Made by a program: the position numbers and the translations under genes. This document shows, one piece after another, positions 6,018 through 6,156 of a DNA stretch of 6,156 bases. Each line of letters begins with the position of its first letter. Position 1 is the first letter of the stretch. The notes under the pieces are model-generated. The model had not been told where the DNA came from. It saw only the letters and a program-made list of their open reading frames with translations, and made no database searches. This stretch comes from Prevotella sp. (GTDB taxonomy: Bacteria > Bacteroidota > Bacteroidia > Bacteroidales > Bacteroidaceae). Location: NCBI GenBank assembly GCA_024681875.1, contig JAILAA010000053.1, positions 1-6,156 of the forward strand. Reading direction: 5' to 3'.

Positions 6018-6156
6018 GCATTTCAAGGAGGGGGTGAAGGGCGACCGTCTCTCCTGCCACAGCTTCAATGCCAACCGCCTGCGCATCTTCCTGCACGGCA
6101 TGGCCTACAACCTGATGCTCTCCTTCAGGGACAGGGCACTCAAGGGGACGGAGCTT
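6013..6156 (+). pseudogene. 3' part of an IS1380-like (DDE group 1) transposase, 5'-truncated, continuing off window
   Basis: In the frame starting at 6013, 48 codons stay open to the window end and read YRHFKEGVKGDRLSCHSF, then NANRLRIFLHGMAYNLMLSF and RDRALKGTEL. The DRLSCHSFxANRLRIxLHxxAYNL pattern is typical of the C-terminal end of IS1380-family transposases, just after the catalytic Glu helix. Nothing of the upstream catalytic domain (DDE aspartates) is present; the DNA immediately before belongs to the recombinase fragment in a different frame, and a TAA at 5953-5955 closes this frame upstream. It is therefore a broken insertion-sequence copy joined to the recombinase remnant; any 3' terminal inverted repeat would lie beyond the window. 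The family call is by recalled similarity; a related IS4-like group is the main alternative. Confidence 0.65.

Noticed and set aside
1..6156. CRISPR array, tRNA, rRNA or toxin-antitoxin pair
   Set aside because: No regularly spaced repeats, no cloverleaf or rRNA-like stretch, and no small gene pair fitting a toxin-antitoxin family was seen.

Overview
The window reads as a chromosomal segment of a Bacteroidota bacterium, most likely Prevotella or a close relative. Three things point there. Intergenic regions repeatedly carry the TAnnTTTG-type -7 box of this phylum. No start codon is preceded by a Shine-Dalgarno sequence; leaders are A/T-rich instead. The protein families also fit: a nucleoside kinase with a threonyl-tRNA-synthetase-like N-terminus, a small acidic DUF2795 protein, and a methyltransferase-like protein beginning with an RGFGIQSP-type signature. 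The genus is inferred from remembered family similarity, not from a search.

Layout from left to right. Bases 1-1199 (minus) hold the N-terminal four fifths of phosphoglycerate mutase gpmI, cut by the window edge. A compact divergent promoter region (about 1200-1381) separates it from a DapA/NanA-family class I aldolase or lyase (1382-2317, plus). That gene ends tail to tail, with a 4-bp overlap, against a 567-residue nucleoside (uridine-type) kinase (2314-4017, minus). A second divergent A/T-rich promoter region (4018-4145) drives the kinase leftward. Rightward it drives an apparent two-gene unit: a shortened SAM-methyltransferase-like protein (4146-4667) and a PduO-type ATP:cob(I)alamin adenosyltransferase (4678-5262). 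A DUF2795 gene with its own promoter follows (5328-5549) and ends in a strong intrinsic terminator (5582-5622).

Beyond the terminator the character changes. A roughly 160-bp A/T-rich gap contains short direct and inverted repeats and another -7 box. It leads into mobile-element debris: the C-terminal catalytic end of a tyrosine recombinase (5781 to about 6017) runs directly, but out of frame, into the C-terminal part of an IS1380-like transposase that continues past the window.

The housekeeping part covers lower glycolysis, nucleoside salvage and cobalamin cofactor maturation; these genes share no single pathway. I did not find a convincing new multi-gene system. The most unusual items are the kinase whose synthetase-like editing domain has lost its editing residues, the methyltransferase-like protein that seems to have lost its cofactor-binding core, and the recombinase/transposase junction with the repeat-rich DNA in front of it.
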